From Actinoplanes octamycinicus (GTDB taxonomy: Bacteria > Actinomycetota > Actinomycetes > Mycobacteriales > Micromonosporaceae), in assembly GCF_014205225.1 (NCBI RefSeq), contig NZ_JACHNB010000001.1, positions 6,491,501 through 6,555,500 on the forward strand: DNA of 64,000 nt, written 5' to 3'. How positions within the stretch are numbered: position 1 is the first letter of the stretch; each line of letters begins with the position of its first letter. The notes under the pieces were generated by a model. It was not told the origin of the DNA, did not search any database, and saw only the letters and a program-made list of their open reading frames with translations. The position numbers and the translations under genes were made by a program. Of the stretch, positions 1 to 8,451 are shown one piece after another.

Positions 1-252
1 CGCCTCAGCGAGAAGGTCGTCCAACGCTCGTAGTTCGCCCCGCCGCCCCACGATCACCCAGAAATGCTATGTGCTCGATGGGCGCCGCCGGTTCCCACGG
101 ACGGCGCGCCCAAACCAGCAACGCCTGTGATCTGCGGCATAGATGGGCGCGGTTGCGGGCGTCGCTTACTCGGACGTCGACATGGTCTTCGGCGCGCCGC
201 GAGGGCTGCCGAGTGACCTCACGGATGCCGGGATTCGGCCGAACGGGGTGGT
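1..252. other. Leader region before the histidine kinase, no gene supported
   Basis: I see no convincing gene in this stretch. Short open frames exist on both strands, but none has a recognisable domain or a clear ribosome binding site. A minus-strand frame reaching a stop at base 5 has some protein-like composition and could be a decayed or very small gene, but I cannot support it. The kinase downstream starts at 253 after a weak purine-rich stretch. Confidence 0.4.
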
Positions 253-3200
253 ATGAGTGTCGGGTTGCTGGGGCGGCTGGACGAGCTCCCGGTGGAGTTG
301 TTCGCCGACAGCCCGGTGCCGAAGGTGCTGGTCGGCCTGGCCGGTGCGCGGGCCGGGCGGCTCGTCGAGGTGAACCGGGCGTTCGCCGGCCTGCTCGGCT
401 ACGAGCGGTCCGAGCTGGTCGGCCGGACACTGCTCACGGTGACCCACCCCGACGACCGGGACGCCGGGGCGGTGCTGCTGCGGCTGGCGGACGGGGAGCA
501 GTCCTCGTGGCAGGGGCAGCGCCGATTCGTACGCAAAGATGGTCTGACGGTCTGGGGTCTGGTCACGATCAGCGTGCTGCGGTCGGCGTCGGGGGCGCCG
601 CTGGAGCTGCTCGTCGAGCTGGTCGACGTCAGTGCGGACCGGCGCAACCAGGAGCTGCTGGACGTGCTGATCGCGGCCAGCCCGGACCTGCTGGCGCTGA
701 CCACGCTCGACGGGACCGTGGTGCGGGTCAACGCGGCCTGGGAGCGGATCCTCGGCTGGAGCGAGGCGGAGCTGGCCGGCACGAAGCTGGCGGCGCTGCG
801 GCATCCCGACGACGTGGACGACGTGCGCGACGCGGTCGCCGAGGCGGTCGCCGGCAGCCGCATCCCGGTGGCCGGGCGCCGCTGGCGCTACCGGGGCCGG
901 GACGGCGGCTACCGCTGGGTGCAGTGGACCGGGGCGGTCGCCGCCGAGCACCAACTGATCGTGGCGACCGGCCGGGACGTCACCGACACCGTCGCCGCCG
1001 AGCGGGCCGCCGCCCGGGACGCGGACCGGCTGCGGATCACCATCGGGGTGCAGCGCGAGATCACCGCGGTCGCCCAGGACCGGGACGCGGTCCTGCGGCT
1101 GATGGCCGACCGGACCCTGCAGGTGCTGCCCGCCGGGGACGCCGCCACGGTGCAGACCGTCGACCGGGACAGCGGCGTGCTGCGGGTGATCGCCGGCACC
1201 GGGCGGCTTCCGGAGCATCCGGTGCCGCCGCTCCCGCTCACCGGCTCCCTGGCCGGCCTGGCGGTCACCAGCGACACGACGCTGCGCTGCGACGACGCCG
1301 CCACCGACCCGCGCGTCAGCCGGGCGCTGGCCCGCGACACCGGCACCGGTTCGCTGGTGGTGGCCCCGCTGCGGGCGCCGGGCAGCGCCCCGTTCGGTGT
1401 GCTGATGGTCGGCAGCGCCCGCCCGGGAGCCTTCGACGACGGTGACGAGCAACTGCTGACCCTGCTCGCCGACGCGCTCGGCGCGGCGCTGCGGCACGCC
1501 GAGGACAGCGCCCAGCGGCTGGAGCTGCTGCGGTGTGCCCGCGCCGCCGCGCGGGACCTGGAGCGGGAGCGAAGCCGATTCGCCGAGGTCTTCGACAACT
1601 CGCCGGTCGCCAAGCTGGTGGTCGGGCTGCGCGACGCCGACCGCGGCGTGATCCGGCTGGCCAATCCGGCGTTCTGCGAGCTGTTCGGCTACTCCGCCGC
1701 GGAGGCGGCCGGCCTGCACTTGGCCGACCTGGCCCGGCTGGACCGCGCGGCGGAGTTGGAGCAGGCGCTCAGCACGCTCGCTTCCGGGGTGCGCCGGCGT
1801 GGCCAGCGCGAGACCGAGCTGCGGCGCCGCGACGGCAGCATCGTCGCGGTCGCCGCCCGCACCTCGGTGATCACCGACGAGCACGGTCCGGCGTCCGCGG
1901 TCATCCAGCTGCTCGACATCACCGCCGACCGGGCCGCGCAGCGGGCCGCCGACCGGGAACGCGACCGGCTCACCACCACGCTCGCCGTCCAGCGCGAGGT
2001 CATCGCGGCGGCGGCCGACCGGGACGCCGCGATGCGGGTGGTCGCGCACCGTGCGGTGCCGCTGTTCGCGGCCGCCGACGGCGCGGTGGTCGAACTGCTC
2101 GACGGTGACGAGTTGCGCTACGCCGCCTGCGCCGGCACCCTGGCCCGGTTCACCGGCACCCATGTCCCGGCGGCCGGGTCGCTCAGTGGCAGCGTGGTGG
2201 CCACCGGCACGCCCGCACACTGCGCCGACACCGGGACCGATCCGCGGATCAACGGGGCGCTCTGCAAGGCGCTCGGGATCGGGTCGATGCTGATCGCGCC
2301 ACTGCACGCCGGCCGTACCGTGATCGGCGTTCTCAAGGTCTCCGCCACCCGGCCCGGCGCCTTCGACGACACCGACGAGCAGCAGCTCGCGCTGCTCGCC
2401 GACAGTTTGAGCTCCGCGCTGCGCCACGCTGACGACGCCGCCCGCAACGCCGCCCTGCTCGCCGAGCGTACCCAGGCCCTGGCCGACCTGGAGGTCACCG
2501 AGAAGCGCTTCCGGATGATCTTCGACCACAGCCCGATCGGGGTCACGCTGGCCAGCATGCAGCCGGCCGATCTCGGACGATATCTGCAGGTCAACCCGGC
2601 GATGACGGCGATCACCGGCTACTCCGCCGACGAGCTGACCGGGATGACCTTCGCCGACCTGCAGCACCCGGACGACGTCGCCGGCACCCAGGGCATGGTC
2701 CAGCGGCTGTGGGACGGCGAGATCGACTCGCTGGCCACCGAACGCCGCTACCGGCACAAGGACGGCCACACCATCTGGGCCGCGGTACGGGTCGCCGTGG
2801 TCCGGGACGATCGCGGCCGGGCCCGCTACGTGGTGAACCAGGTCGAGGACATCACCGCCCGGCGCGCCGCCGAGATCCAGCTGCGCCAGCAGGCCCGGCT
2901 GCTGGAGCTGATCCCGGCCGCGGTGATCGTCCGCGACCTGGACGGCACGATCCGCTGGTGGAACGCCGGCGCCACGCAGCTCTACGGGTGGGCGCCGACG
3001 GCCGCCGCCGGCAAGGTCACGCACCGGCTGTTCAGCACGATCTTCCCGGACGGCGAGAGCGGGGACACCCAACGCCGGGCGTTGGCGGAGACCGGCCACT
3101 GGAGCGGCCAGCTGCGGCACGTGACCGCCACCGGCCGGCTCGTCACCGTGCTCAGCGACCAGGTGATGCACCATCCCGAACCGGACACCGGCGGCGCCCA

Positions 3201-4395
3201 CCCGCCGCAGATCTTGGAGATCAACACCGATGTCACCGCCGCCCGGGCCGCCGAGCAGGCCCTCGCCGACAGCGAGCAGCGGCTGCGCGCCCAGTTCACC
3301 AACTCGGCCGCCGGGCAGGTCATCCGGGCGCTCGACGGCACCCTGATCGACGCCAATCCGGCGTACGCCGGCATGCTCGGCTACACCGTCGCCCAGCTCG
3401 CCGGGATCACCGAGCAGGACCTGCTCGACCCGGCCGAGCTGCCGGAGAACCGGCGACGGGTGGCCGGCCTGTTCGCCGGGGACGCCGACTCCTACACCCG
3501 GCAGGGCCGCCTCAAGCACGCCGACGGGCACTGGGTCGACGTCGAGGCGACCGTCTCGCTGGTCCGCGACCACGAGGGCCGGCCGCAGCACCTGATCGGG
3601 GTGGTCACCGACATCTCGGCCCGGCGTGCCGCCGAACGCGCCCGGGACGCCGCCGCCGCGGCGCTGGCCGAGCGCAACGCCGAACTGGAAGCCGCCAACC
3701 AGCTCAAGCTCGACATCATCGGGATGCTCGGCCACGAGATCGGCAATCCGCTGACCACCATTCTGGGCAACGCCGACCTGCTCGCCGACGGCTCGCCGGC
3801 GCTGTCCGAGGAGCAGCGCGGCCGGGCCGTGGAGGCGATCGCCCGGCAGGCCGACCGGCTCGACGGGATCGTCCGGGAGGTGCTGGCGCTGGTCACCATC
3901 GAGGCCGGCACGATCCGGGCCGACCGCGGCGAGCTGGCCGTCCGCGACGCGGTCGGCGAGGCCCTGGCCGCGGTCGGCCGGGACGACCTGCCGATCGAGG
4001 GTCCGGACGCGATCGTGCTCTTCCACCCGGGTCACCTGCAGCAGATCCTGGTCAACCTGCTCTCCAACGCGGCGAAGTACGGCGGCGGCGCCACCGCCGT
4101 CCGGCTCGCGCACACCACCGTCGAAGGCGAGCCCGGCCTCGACATCACCGTCGAGGACAGCGGCCCGGGCGTGCCGGACGAATTCCGTGACCGGCTCTTC
4201 GACCGGCTCACCCGCGCCGACCGGGACGCCACCACGGTCCGGGGGACCGGCCTCGGCCTCTACATCGTGCGTGGGCTGGCGCAGGCGAACCACGGCGACA
4301 TCCGGTACGAGCCGAACCCGGCCGGCGGGTCCCGGTTCGTGCTCCGCATGCACCGGGCCGCACCGTACTTGACCGATCAGTCAACCGAGTTCTAG
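253..4395 (+). CDS. Soluble multi-PAS/GAF sensor histidine kinase
   Basis: A 1380-residue sensor kinase that should autophosphorylate on histidine in response to ligands or redox state bound by its sensor domains. Approximate domain order is PAS (20-130), PAS (135-255), GAF (275-425), PAS (440-560), GAF (575-730), PAS (755-875), PAS (880-1000), PAS (1010-1130), HisKA, HATPase. The H-box reads GHEIGNPL with the phospho-acceptor His near residue 1161. The ATPase has an N-box (LLSNAAKYGGG), a G1 box (DSGPGVP) and a G2 box (GTGLGLYIV). I see no membrane segment, so it is probably cytoplasmic. No response regulator lies beside it, so the partner is elsewhere. The two PAS-GAF blocks look like an internal duplication. 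Its last codons contain a TetR-type operator belonging to the next gene. Confidence 0.95.
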   Translation: MSVGLLGRLDELPVELFADSPVPKVLVGLAGARAGRLVEVNRAFAGLLGYERSELVGRTLLTVTHPDDRDAGAVLLRLADGEQSSWQGQRRFVRKDGLTVWGLVTISVLRSASGAPLELLVELVDVSADRRNQELLDVLIAASPDLLALTTLDGTVVRVNAAWERILGWSEAELAGTKLAALRHPDDVDDVRDAVAEAVAGSRIPVAGRRWRYRGRDGGYRWVQWTGAVAAEHQLIVATGRDVTDTVAAERAAARDADRLRITIGVQREITAVAQDRDAVLRLMADRTLQVLPAGDAATVQTVDRDSGVLRVIAGTGRLPEHPVPPLPLTGSLAGLAVTSDTTLRCDDAATDPRVSRALARDTGTGSLVVAPLRAPGSAPFGVLMVGSARPGAFDDGDEQLLTLLADALGAALRHAEDSAQRLELLRCARAAARDLERERSRFAEVFDNSPVAKLVVGLRDADRGVIRLANPAFCELFGYSAAEAAGLHLADLARLDRAAELEQALSTLASGVRRRGQRETELRRRDGSIVAVAARTSVITDEHGPASAVIQLLDITADRAAQRAADRERDRLTTTLAVQREVIAAAADRDAAMRVVAHRAVPLFAAADGAVVELLDGDELRYAACAGTLARFTGTHVPAAGSLSGSVVATGTPAHCADTGTDPRINGALCKALGIGSMLIAPLHAGRTVIGVLKVSATRPGAFDDTDEQQLALLADSLSSALRHADDAARNAALLAERTQALADLEVTEKRFRMIFDHSPIGVTLASMQPADLGRYLQVNPAMTAITGYSADELTGMTFADLQHPDDVAGTQGMVQRLWDGEIDSLATERRYRHKDGHTIWAAVRVAVVRDDRGRARYVVNQVEDITARRAAEIQLRQQARLLELIPAAVIVRDLDGTIRWWNAGATQLYGWAPTAAAGKVTHRLFSTIFPDGESGDTQRRALAETGHWSGQLRHVTATGRLVTVLSDQVMHHPEPDTGGAHPPQILEINTDVTAARAAEQALADSEQRLRAQFTNSAAGQVIRALDGTLIDANPAYAGMLGYTVAQLAGITEQDLLDPAELPENRRRVAGLFAGDADSYTRQGRLKHADGHWVDVEATVSLVRDHEGRPQHLIGVVTDISARRAAERARDAAAAALAERNAELEAANQLKLDIIGMLGHEIGNPLTTILGNADLLADGSPALSEEQRGRAVEAIARQADRLDGIVREVLALVTIEAGTIRADRGELAVRDAVGEALAAVGRDDLPIEGPDAIVLFHPGHLQQILVNLLSNAAKYGGGATAVRLAHTTVEGEPGLDITVEDSGPGVPDEFRDRLFDRLTRADRDATTVRGTGLGLYIVRGLAQANHGDIRYEPNPAGGSRFVLRMHRAAPYLTDQSTEF
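4369..4384. promoter_or_regulatory. TetR-type operator, copy 1
   Basis: The palindrome TTGACCGATCAGTCAA lies inside the end of the kinase gene, 45 bases upstream of the tetR start. The same 16-mer recurs at 5042-5057 before the metallo-hydrolase, and a close relative lies at 4398. The adjacent TetR protein is the likely ligand (inference). Confidence 0.75.
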
Positions 4396-4397
4396 AT

Positions 4398-4413
4398 TTG
4401 ACCGGACGGTCAA
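4398..4413. promoter_or_regulatory. TetR-type operator, copy 2
   Basis: TTGACCGGACGGTCAA has perfect 7-base arms around GA. It lies 15 bases before the tetR start codon, where a bound repressor would block transcription of its own gene. Confidence 0.75.
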
Positions 4414-4428
4414 CTGGGAGGTCGGGGC

Positions 4429-5022
4429 ATGGCGCGGGACACGCGGGAGCGCATCGTCGCGGTGGCACGCGACCTGGTCCACGGTGCGTCGCTCGCCGAG
4501 GTGAGCACCGAGGACGTGTGCAAGGCCGCGGGCGTGCACAAGGGCAGCCTCTACCACTTCTTCCCGTCCAAGGAGGCGCTCGGCGGAGCCGTCCTGGACC
4601 ACAACTGGGACATGATGCACGCCGTGCTGGAGGAGTCGTTCGCCGACGACGTGCCGCCGCTGGAGCGCGTCGACCGGTTCGTCGACAGCTTCGTGCGGAT
4701 GCTCACCCTCATGCGGGAGCGGTTCGGCGCCACGCCCGGCTGCCCGCTCGGTGGCCTGGCCGCCGAGGTGGCCGGGCACGGCGACGAGGGGCGGGCTCGG
4801 GCCGGGCGGGTGCTGGCCGGCTGGATGGGCTATTTCGCGACGGCGATCAGCGAGGCGAAAGGGCGGGGCGACGTGCCGGCCGACGTCGACCCGCGCCTCG
4901 CCGCGACCCGGGTGCTGGCCCTGATGCAGGGGCTCACGCTGCTCGCCAAGGCGCACGACGACCCGGGGATCGTGCTGCTGGCCAAGGCCGACATCCGTTT
5001 GCTGCTGCGCGCCTCCGGGTGA
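4429..5022 (+). CDS. TetR family transcriptional regulator
   Basis: A 197-residue one-component repressor. The N-terminal 55 residues form the TetR helix-turn-helix, with the typical KGSLYHFFPSKEAL segment at the end of the DNA-binding domain. The C-terminal half contains GCPLGGLAAE, as in the LmrA/YxaF-like subgroup of TetR ligand domains. The ATG follows a GGGAGG ribosome site. Two matching palindromes precede it and a third precedes the next gene, so it probably represses itself and the metallo-hydrolase. The ligand is unknown. Confidence 0.92.
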   Translation: MARDTRERIVAVARDLVHGASLAEVSTEDVCKAAGVHKGSLYHFFPSKEALGGAVLDHNWDMMHAVLEESFADDVPPLERVDRFVDSFVRMLTLMRERFGATPGCPLGGLAAEVAGHGDEGRARAGRVLAGWMGYFATAISEAKGRGDVPADVDPRLAATRVLALMQGLTLLAKAHDDPGIVLLAKADIRLLLRASG

Positions 5023-5041
5023 GTTTTCCCTGGCCACTGAC

Positions 5042-5057
5042 TTGACCGATCAGTCAA
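5042..5057. promoter_or_regulatory. TetR-type operator, copy 3
   Basis: TTGACCGATCAGTCAA is identical to the copy at 4369. It sits between the tetR stop and the ribosome binding site of the metallo-hydrolase gene, placing that gene under the same repressor. Confidence 0.75.
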
Positions 5058-5074
5058 CTTCGTGAGGAGAGTCC

Positions 5075-5836
5075 ATGTCGACATCCGTACGTGCCATCCC
5101 GGTCGCGGGCCGGCACTCGATCAACGCCTATCTGCTGCTCGGCCGCCGGCCGATCCTGGTCGACGCCGGCGTCCCGGGCAGCGGCCGCAAGATCGTCGAC
5201 GGCATCGCCGCACACGGCGTCGACCCGGCCGACCTGGCGCTGATCGTGCTCACCCACGCGCACATCGACCACTTCGGCGCCGCGGCACACGTGCGCCGCC
5301 TGACCGGGGCGCCGATCGCCGCGCACCGCGCCGACCTGGAGCCGTACCGGGCCGGCCGGGCGCGCGAGCCGTACCTGCCGACCGGCCCGTTCGGCGCGCT
5401 GCTGAGCCGGCTGCCGGCGCTGCACCACACCACCCAGGCGGTCGAGCCGGACCTCGTCCTGGACGGCCCGCACCGGCTCGACGACCTGGGCGTCGCCGCC
5501 CGGATCATGCCGACGCCCGGGCACACCGCGGGCTCGGTCTCGGTGCTCACCGACGACGGCGACCTGGTGGCCGGTGACCTGATCGCCAGCTCGTTCCTGG
5601 GCTCGATCACCGGCCGCCCGGCCAACCCGCCGTTCCACGACGACCGGCTCGCCAACCTCGCCAGCCTGCGCGCGATGCTCGCGCTGCAGCCCGCTTCGCT
5701 GCACGTCGGTCACGGCGGGCGGCTCGACCCGGCGCGGGTGGCCCGGTGGGCCGAGCGGGAACAGCGGCGGCTCGACCGGCTCGCCGCCCGGGGCCGGGTG
5801 CGCCGGCGGACCGAGCCGCTCGAGGCTGCTGGCTGA
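5075..5836 (+). CDS. Metallo-beta-lactamase fold hydrolase
   Basis: A 253-residue MBL-fold enzyme. It has the metal-binding motif THAHIDHFG, a further ligand region PTPGHTAGSV, an aspartate in VAGDLI and a C-terminal histidine in VGHGGRLD. This is the ligand order of glyoxalase-II/lactonase-like MBL proteins that hydrolyse thioester or ester bonds using two metal ions. The substrate cannot be read from sequence. The start follows a strong GAGGAGA site. It is the likely target of the upstream TetR regulator, given the shared operator at 5042; such pairs often deal with a small toxic or signalling molecule (inference). Confidence 0.9.
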   Translation: MSTSVRAIPVAGRHSINAYLLLGRRPILVDAGVPGSGRKIVDGIAAHGVDPADLALIVLTHAHIDHFGAAAHVRRLTGAPIAAHRADLEPYRAGRAREPYLPTGPFGALLSRLPALHHTTQAVEPDLVLDGPHRLDDLGVAARIMPTPGHTAGSVSVLTDDGDLVAGDLIASSFLGSITGRPANPPFHDDRLANLASLRAMLALQPASLHVGHGGRLDPARVARWAEREQRRLDRLAARGRVRRRTEPLEAAG

Positions 5837-5873
5837 GCAAACGCCTGCGGGGCGGCCGGGGGCGTCCGTACCG

Positions 5874-5895
5874 TTCCAAGTGATCATGCTTGGAA
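5874..5895. promoter_or_regulatory. 22-bp inverted repeat over the ligase start
   Basis: Arms TTCCAAG and CTTGGAA are perfect and flank TGATCATG, which itself contains the palindrome TGATCA. The repeat straddles the TTG proposed as start of the DNA ligase gene, so it could be an operator or an RNA hairpin limiting initiation. Confidence 0.5.
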
Positions 5896-6879
5896 CGGGG
5901 ATGTCCGCTGCTCACGCCACCTGTCGAACCGATGCGGGCGGTGCCGGCCGCCGGCCTGCTGGCGCCGCACACCCGGGGCACCCCGCAGTACGAGATCAAA
6001 TGGGACGGGTGGCGGTGCCTCGCCTTCTGCGGCGACCGGATCCGGCTGCAGTCCCGGCAGCTCAACGACCTCACCGGGCACTTCCCGGAGGTGGTCGCCG
6101 CGCTCGGCGCCGCGCTGCTGCCGGACACCGTGCTCGACGGTGAACTGGTCGTCTGGGACCCGGCCAGCGGGCGGACGTCGTTCACCGCGCTGCAGCGGCG
6201 GGTCCGGTCCGCGGCGGCGCCGCCCGCCAGCTACGTGGTGTTCGACCTGCTGCAGGTGGACGGGCACGAGCTGGTCGACCGTCCGCTGCTGGAACGGCGG
6301 ATGCTGCTGGAGGAGCTGTGCGACGGGCTGGCCGGCATCACGGTGTGCCCGGCGACGCGGGACCCGGACGAGGCGCGGGGCTGGTTCGACGAGTACAGCG
6401 CAGCCGGCTGCGAGGGGATCGTCATCAAGGACCTGACCAGCCGGTACCGGGCCGGGGCGCCGGGCTGGTGGAAATGGAAGCGGCGGACCACGACGGAGGC
6501 GCTGGTCGGGGGAGTGGTCGGCAGCCCGCGCGATCCGGTGGCGTTGCTGCTCGGCCGGTACGCCGGGGACGGGACGTTGCGCTTCGTCGGGCGGACCGTG
6601 GTGCTGACGGCGGCCCAGCGCGCCGGGCTGGCGCCTGAGCTGCGACCGGCCGGGACGAGCTGGTGGCCGCAGCCGTTGCCGGCCGCCTGGACGTGGAAGA
6701 AGCCGCAGGCCTACGAACCGGTCGAGCCGGTCGTGGTGGAGATCGCCGTCGACGAGGCGTTCGAGCAGGGGAGGTGGCGGCATCCGGTCCGCTACCTGCG
6801 CGTACGAGCGGAATTGCATCCATCCCAACTGCCTCTGTGGACCCCGGATGGTGATTTGGCCAGGCCAATGGGCCACTAG
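5890..6879 (+). CDS. ATP-dependent DNA ligase
   Basis: A 329-residue ligase of the actinobacterial accessory (LigC/LigD-like) type, which seals nicks through a lysyl-AMP intermediate. Motif I is EIKWDGWR with the adenylated Lys near residue 37. Motif III lies in VVFDLLQVDG, motif IV is EGIVIKD, and motif V is the WWKWKRR region. A C-terminal OB-fold part follows. The TTG start at 5890 is chosen because it keeps the segment PPVEPM, which is conserved at the start of this family. The next in-frame ATG (5932) would cut it short. Such ligases act with Ku or in alternative repair, but no Ku gene is in the window. It is preceded by an inverted repeat. Confidence 0.88.
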   Translation: MERGCPLLTPPVEPMRAVPAAGLLAPHTRGTPQYEIKWDGWRCLAFCGDRIRLQSRQLNDLTGHFPEVVAALGAALLPDTVLDGELVVWDPASGRTSFTALQRRVRSAAAPPASYVVFDLLQVDGHELVDRPLLERRMLLEELCDGLAGITVCPATRDPDEARGWFDEYSAAGCEGIVIKDLTSRYRAGAPGWWKWKRRTTTEALVGGVVGSPRDPVALLLGRYAGDGTLRFVGRTVVLTAAQRAGLAPELRPAGTSWWPQPLPAAWTWKKPQAYEPVEPVVVEIAVDEAFEQGRWRHPVRYLRVRAELHPSQLPLWTPDGDLARPMGH

Positions 6880-7056
6880 CGTCTCACCATCAGGGGACAG
6901 ACGTCGTGCATGCCGCCCGGGAGGGGCTGTCCGGCTCGGCTGTGCCCGGTAGGCCTTCGCTACAGAAAGGACCGACAAGGCTCGCCGCGGAACTTGCTGT
7001 TCGCCAGGTGGGAGCCGCATGCGACGCACAGCAACCACGGGACTGGCTCTGCCATT

Positions 7057-7072
7057 GCCAAATCGTTTGCGC
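7057..7072. promoter_or_regulatory. LacI-type operator 1
   Basis: GCCAAATCGTTTGCGC is an imperfect palindrome with the central CG typical of LacI-family operators. It shares the half GCCAAA/TTTGGC with the site exactly 100 bases downstream. Confidence 0.65.
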
Positions 7073-7156
7073 AACTGCCGTAACGTTTCGATAACAACGG
7101 ACACCTGCGTGTTGCTCCCATCACGCAACGGAGGGACCGTCTCGGTTGTAAGCCTT

Positions 7157-7172
7157 GCCAAAACGATTTGGC
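7157..7172. promoter_or_regulatory. LacI-type operator 2
   Basis: GCCAAAACGATTTGGC has perfect 6-base arms around ACGA. It is the best LacI-type palindrome in the window and is probably bound by the regulator encoded at 7349. Confidence 0.7.
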
Positions 7173-7348
7173 GGAATGATGAGCCTCTTCGGACCGGCGG
7201 CCGGAACACCGCCACGGAATGCCATCACCCGGTCAGGGTTGCGTCTGGCCGGGCGGTACTGTAGCGGTGGCCACGCCGCATTGACCCAACGGCGGGCAGG
7301 CGGGCTACGATCTTCGGTCCCGGCGTGGAGTACTTCACCGGGGGGGAC

Positions 7349-8371
7349 ATGCCGAAGGTCGGGATGAGTGACGTGGCGGCGGCCGCGGGGGTCTCGGTTT
7401 CGACCGTGTCCGTGGTGCTGAACCGCGTCAAGTCGGCGCGTGTCCATCCGCAGACCCGCGAGCGGATCTGGAAGGCAGCCAACGACCTCGGATACATGCC
7501 GAACGGAATGGCTCGGGGGCTGCGTCTGCAGCGGTCGCATCTCATCGGGTTCGTCAGCGACTTCGTCGCGACCACGCCGTACGCCGGCAATATGATCGTC
7601 GGCGCACAGGAGGCGGCCCTGCCGACGGGCAGGCTCCTGATGGCGGTCGATACCAGCGGCGACGCCCGGTTGGAGGAGACCGCACTTACCTCTCTGCTGC
7701 AGCAGCAGGTCGATGGGGTTCTCTACGCGGCGATGTACCACCGCAGTCTCACCGTGCCGGAATTGCTCGGCGGAACTCCGACTGTGTTGGTGAACGCGGT
7801 CGCACAGAGTTCAACGGTGTCCTCGGTGGTGCCGGACGAGCAGGGCGGCGTCCGGCTCGCCGTCACCGAACTGCTCGATCACGGACACCGGCGGATCGGC
7901 TACGTCGACTGCACCGACCGCATCCTGGCCGCCCCGCTCCGCCGACGGGCCTATCGCGCGACGCTGCGCAAGGCCGGCATCGTGCCGGACCCGGCTTGGA
8001 CGGCGGTCGAGCCGCCGACCTCACGGGGCGGGTATCGAGCCGCCCTGGACATCCTGCAGCGGCCGAATCGCCCGACCGCCCTCTTCTGCTATAAGGACAC
8101 CATGGCCGTCGGTGTCTACCAGGCCGCGCACACGCTGGGGCTGCGCATCCCCGATGATCTCTCGATCATCGGGTTCGACAATCTAGAACTCCTTGCGGAC
8201 AACCAGTTCCCCGGCCTGACCACGGTGTCGCTTCCGCATCACGAGATGGGCGCCTGGGCTGTCCGGCAGTTGATCGCAGAGATCACCGATCCCGCGACCA
8301 CGCCTCAGCAAACCAAGATTCTTGGCACGTTGTACCGGCGTGACTCGGTGGCGCCCCCGTCCGGCGCCTGA
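7349..8371 (+). CDS. LacI family transcriptional regulator of the sugar operon
   Basis: A 340-residue LacI/GalR repressor. The N-terminal helix-turn-helix reads SDVAAAAGVSVSTVSVVLN, followed by the hinge helix and a periplasmic-binding-protein-like sugar domain. The ATG at 7349 is preferred over the upstream ATG at 7325 because it follows a G-rich ribosome site and places the HTH at the usual distance from the N-terminus. It is the first gene of a run continuing, 80 bases later, with an ABC importer and a GH32-like hydrolase. Two operators lie upstream of it and none is seen before the transporter. It may therefore autoregulate the whole unit, relieved by the imported sugar (inference). Confidence 0.93.
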   Translation: MPKVGMSDVAAAAGVSVSTVSVVLNRVKSARVHPQTRERIWKAANDLGYMPNGMARGLRLQRSHLIGFVSDFVATTPYAGNMIVGAQEAALPTGRLLMAVDTSGDARLEETALTSLLQQQVDGVLYAAMYHRSLTVPELLGGTPTVLVNAVAQSSTVSSVVPDEQGGVRLAVTELLDHGHRRIGYVDCTDRILAAPLRRRAYRATLRKAGIVPDPAWTAVEPPTSRGGYRAALDILQRPNRPTALFCYKDTMAVGVYQAAHTLGLRIPDDLSIIGFDNLELLADNQFPGLTTVSLPHHEMGAWAVRQLIAEITDPATTPQQTKILGTLYRRDSVAPPSGA

Positions 8372-8451
8372 CGCACGTTCAGCTCCTCCGATCACCCGCC
8401 CGCCCTGCTGATCCGGCGCGGGCCTGCGGGCTACCCAAATCGAGGTATGTC

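Larger units (their letters stand above)
6880..7348. other. Regulatory gap upstream of the sugar operon
   Basis: This 469-base gap holds no supported gene. It contains the two LacI-type operators at 7057 and 7157, locally AT-richer sequence near 7060-7100, and a weak promoter-like pair (TTGACC at 7281, TACGAT at 7306, spacing 19). It is the probable control region of the lacI-ABC-GH32 operon. Confidence 0.6.

Noticed and set aside
5..430. Minus-strand open frame at the left edge
   Set aside because: It overlaps the kinase gene, has no recognisable domain and no ribosome site.
166..4353. Very long open frame on the minus strand opposite the histidine kinase
   Set aside because: It is rich in Arg, Pro, Gly and Asp-Gln strings with no domain, as expected for the reverse of a high-GC gene; the plus strand encodes a complete kinase.
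7281..7311. TTGACC/TACGAT promoter before lacI
   Set aside because: The spacing of 19 bases is outside the usual range, so I kept it only as a remark within the gap entry.
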